Shown here: one piece after another, positions 59,305-64,000 of the stretch
Numbering within the stretch: the first letter of the stretch is position 1
How the letters are laid out: the number at the start of each line of letters is the position of its first letter
Source: DATGPD01 sp041398565
GTDB taxonomy: Bacteria; Planctomycetota; UBA1135; UBA2386
Direction: 5' to 3'
NCBI GenBank assembly: GCA_041398565.1
Contig: JAWKUN010000004.1
Coordinates: 496,001-560,000 of the forward strand
DNA length: 64,000 nucleotides
Made by a program: the position numbers and the translations under genes
The notes under the pieces: generated by a model
What the model was told of the DNA's origin: nothing
The model's input: the letters and a program-made list of their open reading frames with translations, nothing else
Database searches by the model: none

Positions 59305-61254
59305 TCAGACCGCGGCGCCGGCGTGCGTCCGGCGCAACACCGCGAAGAAGGCCATCAGGAAGCCCAGGCCCACGCCCCACAAGAGGCGGCCGTTGCGCAA
59401 GCCGACGGCCTCGGCGTGCGCCAAGCCCGAGAGGAACTCCCCGCTCGCCTTGGCCCGCGCCTGCAGCGGCGCCGCCAGTTCGCCGGCGCTGGCGTCGGCG
59501 ATCGCGGCTTCGAACTCCGCATGCGCGCCGGCCACGTCGTGGCGCGCCCAACGCGCGTCGCCGGCCAGCAGGCGCAGGTACGGCGTCGGAGCCCGCGCCG
59601 AGCGCACCGCCGCCAAGACGTCCTCGGCCCGGCCTTCGACCAGCGCCGCGCGCGCCTCCTCCGCCACCTCGTTCGGATCGCGCGTCCCGGCCATCGCGGT
59701 CAGCGCCGGCGTGCCGCCGGCGTGTGCGCGACGCATGGCTTCGTGCTGCAAACCGTCGAGCCGCGGGCAGTCGTCGGTGAGGACCGGGCCGTCGCCGTCG
59801 ATGGGCTGCCAGGCCCCAGGCCGCGACGCCTGCGCCAGCACCCGCGCGAAGTCGGGCTGCTGCGGGTGCGCCGCTGCCAACGTCTCCGGCCGCAGGGGCT
59901 CCGCCTTGCGCGCGACCAACACGAAGTTGCGGCTCCACGGCACGGCGAACGCGTAGGCCGCACCGAACACGCGCTTCATCGTCGCGCCCAGCGCCTGGAC
60001 GACGGGGTCCTCGAACGACCAGCCGCCGGAGTTCACGGACACCACGCCGCCCGGTCTCAGGCAGCGCTCGGCTGCGGTGAAGAACTCGACGCTGGCCACG
60101 TGTGCCGGCACGTAGATCTGGCGCACGTAGGTGTCCACCAGCACCACGTCGTAGCTGGCGGCAGGACAACGCTCGACGAACACACGGGCGTCGAGCGCAT
60201 AGTCGGCGCCGGCTGCCTGGCGGCCGCCGAAGAACCGCTCGCCGAGCGCGATCACCGCCGGGTCGATCTCGACGCCGTCGACGCGGCAACCGGGATAGAC
60301 GGCTGCGAACAGACGCGCGAAGGTGCCGGCGGCGGCCCCCAGCGACAGCACCCGCACGTCGCGCCCCTCCGGGATCGCGCCGTCGCGCGCCAGGATCGGC
60401 GCCACCGTGTGCCAATCGTAGTAGGCGCCGCCGGTCCAGGCCGTGCCGTCGACCGCCAAGGAGTGGAACGAGTCGAGCCCCTCGTTGATCTTGAGCATCG
60501 TCGTGTCGGCACCGTCACGCGTCTGCCGCACGACTTGCAGGAACTGGTAGGCGCTCTCCCGTTCGGCCAGCAGCTGTTGACCGTCAGCCGGCACGCGCAG
60601 CGGACCGCGCACGACGAAGACCAGGAGCGCCGGCAGCGCCGTCGCGAGCGGCGACGACCGCCGCGCCACGAGCGCCGCACACACGGCCACCACGGCCGCG
60701 CAGGCCCACACCGCGGCGCGGCTGCCGATCGTCGGTACGAGCAGATGCGTCGCCAGGAACGTGCCGAGCAGGCTGCCGATGGTCGAACTGGCGTTCACCA
60801 GTCCACTGGCGCGACCGACGCGCACGCCGCCCTCGACCAGCGCGGCCACCAGCATCGGACTGGCGCAGCCGAGAAGCAGGACCGGCGGCGCGAACAGGAT
60901 CGAGGTGGCGACCAGAGAACCGCGCACGAGCGCCGCCATCGCCGCCTCGAGCGGCAGGTCTTGAGGCACCAGCCAGGCCCCCAGCGGCCCGCCGAGCAGC
61001 GGCGCGACGCCAGCCAGTAGCGCCCCGGCGCCGAGGGCCGTCGCCAAGCGACGCGGCGCGCGCGGCCCGCCAGCCATCGCGCCTCCCAGCCAGGCGCCCG
61101 CGGCCAGAGCCACCAGCATGACGCCGATGACGTTGGTCCACACGTAGGCGCTGTCGCCGAAGTGCGGCGCCAGCAGGCGCACGGCGGTCAGCTCCAGACC
61201 CATCATCGCGACGCCCAGCAAGAAGGCGACCGCGCCAGCGCGACCTCCGCCCAT
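59305..61254 (-). CDS. Membrane-fused spermidine-synthase-like protein
   Basis: 649 residues from ATG at 61254, one base after the upstream gene's stop. About seven membrane helices fill residues 5-225 (AGAVAFLLGVAMMGLELTAV; WTNVIGVMLVALAAGAWLGG). A Rossmann-like methyltransferase/polyamine synthase domain follows at 230-430, with nucleotide loop LSLGAAAGTFARLFAAVYPG, VEIDP and the catalytic-type YDVVLVDTY. The C-terminal 150 residues contain TPR-like helices and a final membrane helix (LLWGVGLGFLMAFFAVL). Such MFS-SpeE fusions are common in bacteria; most are uncharacterised and the polyamine activity is unproven. Product could be a polyamine or a different aminopropyl or methyl transfer. 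Confidence 0.88.
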   Translation of the reverse strand: MGGGRAGAVAFLLGVAMMGLELTAVRLLAPHFGDSAYVWTNVIGVMLVALAAGAWLGGAMAGGPRAPRRLATALGAGALLAGVAPLLGGPLGAWLVPQDLPLEAAMAALVRGSLVATSILFAPPVLLLGCASPMLVAALVEGGVRVGRASGLVNASSTIGSLLGTFLATHLLVPTIGSRAAVWACAAVVAVCAALVARRSSPLATALPALLVFVVRGPLRVPADGQQLLAERESAYQFLQVVRQTRDGADTTMLKINEGLDSFHSLAVDGTAWTGGAYYDWHTVAPILARDGAIPEGRDVRVLSLGAAAGTFARLFAAVYPGCRVDGVEIDPAVIALGERFFGGRQAAGADYALDARVFVERCPAASYDVVLVDTYVRQIYVPAHVASVEFFTAAERCLRPGGVVSVNSGGWSFEDPVVQALGATMKRVFGAAYAFAVPWSRNFVLVARKAEPLRPETLAAAHPQQPDFARVLAQASRPGAWQPIDGDGPVLTDDCPRLDGLQHEAMRRAHAGGTPALTAMAGTRDPNEVAEEARAALVEGRAEDVLAAVRSARAPTPYLRLLAGDARWARHDVAGAHAEFEAAIADASAGELAAPLQARAKASGEFLSGLAHAEAVGLRNGRLLWGVGLGFLMAFFAVLRRTHAGAAV

Positions 61255-61255
61255 G

Positions 61256-62602
61256 TCAGGTTCCCCTCGGCACGTCGATCGACAATGCCGTCGTGAACAG
61301 GAAGCGCGGGTCGAAGCGCTCGCTCACCGTCTGCGTCAAGAACGACAGCGACCGACCGCGCCGCAAGGTCACCCGCACGTCATTGACGTCGAGCGTGAAC
61401 TCGCGATCCAGGTCGATCAGCTCGTCGTTGAGCAGCAAACTGAAGCGCTCGATGCGGCGCGCGTTGACGGTGATGAGTCCGCGCGACCGGTCGGCCACGA
61501 CCCGGATACGCGCCGGCTCGCCGTTGTCGGGACCGCCGAGATCCGCGCTGATCCCGGCCACCCAGTAGCCGTCGACGATACCGTCGGGCCGCATCACCAG
61601 GGTGACGGTCTCGCGCATGAGGCGCCGCTGCTGGCGCTCGAGCCAGTTGCCGATCTGAGCCGCTCCGAATCGGCGGACGTCACGCGTCTCGACGCGGCCG
61701 ACGTCGGCGCGCGCGATTTCGCGGCGCAGCGTCTGGACGATGTCGATGCCGCTCTCGGTGCTCAACATGAGGACCGGGACTCCGGCCAGGTTCTCGTACG
61801 CCAACGGCGGTGTAGCGTCGGGCTCGCTCAGAGCCAACGCCGAAAACCGATCGGGAGCCGCGGTCGCTGCGCGCAGCACCGTGCCACACTCGGAGCCGTG
61901 GCCGGCGAGCGACAAGCGGTCGCGGTCGACGTTCAGCTGACGCTGGACGACGCCGATGACGAAGAACAACCCCTTCTGCACTCGCTCCTCGTCGAGCGGC
62001 TCCTCCTGGCGCACCCTCCACACCCAGAGGCGACGCGCCAGCCCACCCAGAGCAGTGCCCTGAGCCAGGCGCAGGAGGGTTCGCTCGCCGACCTCGCGCA
62101 AGGTCATGCGTCGTGCCGGTCGCATCAGCCAGTGCAGGCGCTCGGGAGTGGCGCGCACGACGATGCGGCGACCATCGCGTCCTGGCCACGCCTCGCCCGC
62201 CCGCCCCAGGCCAGGCCAGACCTCGACCGTCGCCGGCGACGGCAGGTCCGGCGAGTAGCCGCTGGGCACGTGCACCTCGATGCCGCCGAGTGCGGCGAAA
62301 GCCGCCGCGTCCGGCGCGCCGTAGACGAAGGTGCCGTCGAAGACCCGTCTGAGACGGGCGACGTCGCGCAGCCATGCATCGCCAGCCGCGCCCCGCGGCC
62401 AGGCGCGCAACAGGCGGCGGCGGTGCCACTCGGCGGTGCCGTCGCCAGAGAAGAGCGGCGCGCCGCGCTCGGCTGCGTAGAGCGCGGCGTAGAAGCCGCG
62501 CAGCTCCGCCCGCACACGCTCGGTGCGTCCGCCGTCTTCGCCCACTGTCGGCTGCGCCGTGAGCCAGGCGCACAGGGCCGTCGCGGCGACGACGTGCCTC
62601 AC
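61256..62602 (-). CDS. Secreted alpha/beta-hydrolase-like protein, copy 2 of a pair
   Basis: 448 residues from GTG at 62602, overlapping the upstream stop as GTGA. Signal peptide MRHVVAATALCAWLTAQ. The centre holds a conserved segment LNVDRDRLSLAGHGSECG, reminiscent of the nucleophile elbow of alpha/beta hydrolases (G-x-S-x-C/G), aligned with VNVDRDRLYLDCGAGSCA of the neighbouring paralogue. The C-terminal 120 residues form a beta-rich domain (ITVNARRIERFSLLLNDEL; DRSRGLITV) also present in the paralogue. Probably periplasmic esterase or peptidase-like; only Ser in GHGSE fits a nucleophile, and a matching Asp/His has not been identified. Confidence 0.78.
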   Translation of the reverse strand: MRHVVAATALCAWLTAQPTVGEDGGRTERVRAELRGFYAALYAAERGAPLFSGDGTAEWHRRRLLRAWPRGAAGDAWLRDVARLRRVFDGTFVYGAPDAAAFAALGGIEVHVPSGYSPDLPSPATVEVWPGLGRAGEAWPGRDGRRIVVRATPERLHWLMRPARRMTLREVGERTLLRLAQGTALGGLARRLWVWRVRQEEPLDEERVQKGLFFVIGVVQRQLNVDRDRLSLAGHGSECGTVLRAATAAPDRFSALALSEPDATPPLAYENLAGVPVLMLSTESGIDIVQTLRREIARADVGRVETRDVRRFGAAQIGNWLERQQRRLMRETVTLVMRPDGIVDGYWVAGISADLGGPDNGEPARIRVVADRSRGLITVNARRIERFSLLLNDELIDLDREFTLDVNDVRVTLRRGRSLSFLTQTVSERFDPRFLFTTALSIDVPRGT

Positions 62603-64000
62603 TTGGGCGATGGCGGTCCGTCCTTGGCGCCGGCGTCCTGGCCGTCCTTCGCCACCTTCTTCTCCGGCTTCTCCTCCGGCACCTCGAACCCCTTCTCGGC
62701 GACGAACAGCATCGACGAGTCGCGCAGGTTGAACACGTTGTCGAGCAAGCGCTTCAAGCTGCGCTCGAGCTTGAAGGGCGGCTGCGCCTTGCCGTTGATC
62801 ACGCAGGTGATCTCCTTGTCGAGGTCGACCAGCGCATCGTTCAGCCACAGACCGAAGTCCGAGACACCACGCGACGTCACCGTGATCTTGTTGCTGGCAC
62901 GGTCGGCCACCACTTCGAGGCGCGGGCGCTCGGCGGGGAGGACGTCGGCAATGGGCTCGGCCTTGCCCATGAAGACCCAATAGGCGCGGCGCATGCTGTC
63001 GTGGTTGTTGGCGATCACGACGCGCGATCGGAACACATCGCGGGAGTGCTTGCCCATCCACTCGGCGACCTCCGCCGCCGACTCGGTGAAGGGATAGTCA
63101 CCCTTCGCGTCCAGAACGGTCGCGGAGCCCGCCTGCAGCTTGTTCAGCGCCGCAGCGAGGCGATCGCTCACGTCTTTGGTCTCGTCGCTGCGCAGCAACA
63201 GCACCGGCACGCCGGTCAAGCTGTCGAGCTGGAGATCACCCGGATCGGTCGGCTTGCGCAGGACGATGCCGGCGAACAGGTGCGGGAAGTAGGTGCACAG
63301 CCGCAGGGCGTAGGCACACGAGCCGGCGCCACAGTCGAGGTAGAGCCGGTCGCGGTCCACGTTCACCGTGCGCATCGCGCCGCCCAGCGCGGCGAGCAGC
63401 ACTTCGCGGCGCTTGCCGTCGGTCGCCTGGCCGTCGGGCTTGCTGAGGTCGGCGGGCGGGTCGAAGTCCACCGACTCGTCCAGCTCCGGGAGGACGAAGA
63501 CGTAGTCGCCGGCGGCGGCGGCGCTCTTCCACGTCTTCTCGTACCAATCGCGCGCCGGCACGAAGCCCTTGTCGGACTGACCGCGCAGCAAGAACACCGT
63601 CGCCGCCGGGGCGTCGGCCTTGTACTTCTTGGGCAGGACGAGGTCGTGCGGCGGGAACCCCTTCGGCTTCATTGCGCGCAAGTCGCCGGAGCCGGTCTGG
63701 CGGTCGAACTCGAAACAGTTGGCGAAGACGGCCTGCAGGTCGGCCACGTTGGCCAGGGCGTTCTTCTTCTCCGCACGTCCGTCCCAGTCCTTGAGGAACT
63801 TGTCGCGCGCTTGCGTCTCCTTCTTGGCTGCCGCGGCCCGGCGCTTCTCGTTCGCGTCATTCGCGTCGGCGCGCGCACCGTAGTAGTCCCGCAGCTTGCT
63901 GCGGAGCGCGTCGTGATCGCTCTTGGAGAGCACCGGCTGGGTGGCGCTCGGGTCTTGCTGCGGCAGGAGCGCACACGTCGAGAGCAACAGCGTGAACGAC
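62599..64000 (-). CDS. Secreted alpha/beta-hydrolase-like protein, copy 1 (5' end outside window)
   Basis: At least 467 residues; the frame remains open to base 64000. An internal TTG at 63987 lies inside a hydrophobic stretch (SFTLLLSTCALLPQQ) that looks like the end of a signal peptide, so the true start is probably beyond the window. The elbow-like segment is VNVDRDRLYLDCGAGSCAYA, where the residue aligned with the neighbouring paralogue's Ser is also Ser. A Lys/Ala-rich helical region precedes it (ANEKRRAAAAKKETQARDKF). The beta-rich C-terminal domain (VVADRASNKITVTSRGVSDF; LWLNDALVDLDKEITCVING) matches the paralogue, and the last 30 residues are Lys/Glu/Pro-rich. The stop overlaps the next gene as GTGA. 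Confidence 0.82.
   Translation of the reverse strand, partial: SFTLLLSTCALLPQQDPSATQPVLSKSDHDALRSKLRDYYGARADANDANEKRRAAAAKKETQARDKFLKDWDGRAEKKNALANVADLQAVFANCFEFDRQTGSGDLRAMKPKGFPPHDLVLPKKYKADAPAATVFLLRGQSDKGFVPARDWYEKTWKSAAAAGDYVFVLPELDESVDFDPPADLSKPDGQATDGKRREVLLAALGGAMRTVNVDRDRLYLDCGAGSCAYALRLCTYFPHLFAGIVLRKPTDPGDLQLDSLTGVPVLLLRSDETKDVSDRLAAALNKLQAGSATVLDAKGDYPFTESAAEVAEWMGKHSRDVFRSRVVIANNHDSMRRAYWVFMGKAEPIADVLPAERPRLEVVADRASNKITVTSRGVSDFGLWLNDALVDLDKEITCVINGKAQPPFKLERSLKRLLDNVFNLRDSSMLFVAEKGFEVPEEKPEKKVAKDGQDAGAKDGPPSPK

Noticed and set aside
1..64000. Defence island, prophage or integrated element
   Set aside because: No integrase, transposase, restriction, toxin-antitoxin or phage structural genes were seen, and gene content and codon bias look uniform.

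Overview
The window is high-GC DNA that reads as the chromosome of a planctomycete, probably a deep-branching one. The evidence is a DUF1587/1592/1588/1585 'planctomycete cytochrome' protein beside a sulfatase, a Ser/Thr kinase with a DWG motif divergent from an ECF-type sigma factor, many secreted HEAT/TPR proteins of unknown role, and two large secreted propeller proteins sharing a C-terminal domain. I see no phage, transposon, integrase, plasmid or CRISPR genes. Almost all genes lie on the minus strand; only the ECF sigma factor, the inositol-phosphatase-like gene and a tandem pair of HEAT-repeat genes are on the plus strand.

Layout. 1-2.0 kb: unknown exported or anchored proteins. 2.1-8.8 kb: a coupled sulfatase, planctomycete cytochrome and HExxH/TPR lipoprotein set. 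9.0-11.6 kb: secreted propeller protein. 11.8-15.3 kb: a PaaZ-type aldehyde dehydrogenase without its hydratase domain, a short GspE/PilB ATPase and a small membrane protein. 15.4-15.8 kb: tRNA-Leu(CAA) followed by an array of 91-bp hairpin repeats. 15.9-22.1 kb: two TPR membrane proteins, D-Ala-D-Ala ligase, a ROK kinase and a small unknown protein. 22.1-27.1 kb: fatty-acid cluster rpmF-plsX-fabH-fabG-acpP-fabF without fabD, behind a good sigma-70-like promoter. 27.2-31.1 kb: recA-alaS. 31.7-36 kb: PfkB kinase, Ser/Thr kinase and divergent ECF sigma. 36-38.5 kb: second propeller protein. 38.9-53.7 kb: a long minus-strand series of TPR/HEAT lipoprotein, GalE, HEAT lipoprotein, DUF366, LPG-synthase/flippase-like membrane protein, lipoprotein, giant AsmA-like protein, truncated beta-helix ORF and FG-GAP protein. 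53.8-59.3 kb: inositol-phosphatase-like gene and two tandem HEAT paralogues. 59.3-64 kb: membrane-fused spermidine-synthase-like protein and two related alpha/beta-hydrolase-like proteins.

The recA, alaS, rpmF and fab genes are housekeeping. The best candidate for an undescribed system is the series at 41.6-53.7 kb, where four junctions are 4-nt GTGA stop/start overlaps: a membrane flippase-like protein, an AsmA-type lipid-bridge-like protein, GalE, DUF366 and three lipoproteins suggest envelope lipid or glycolipid assembly. This is inference from gene content. Starts are often GTG (one TTG); where a Shine-Dalgarno or overlap decides the start, this is stated.
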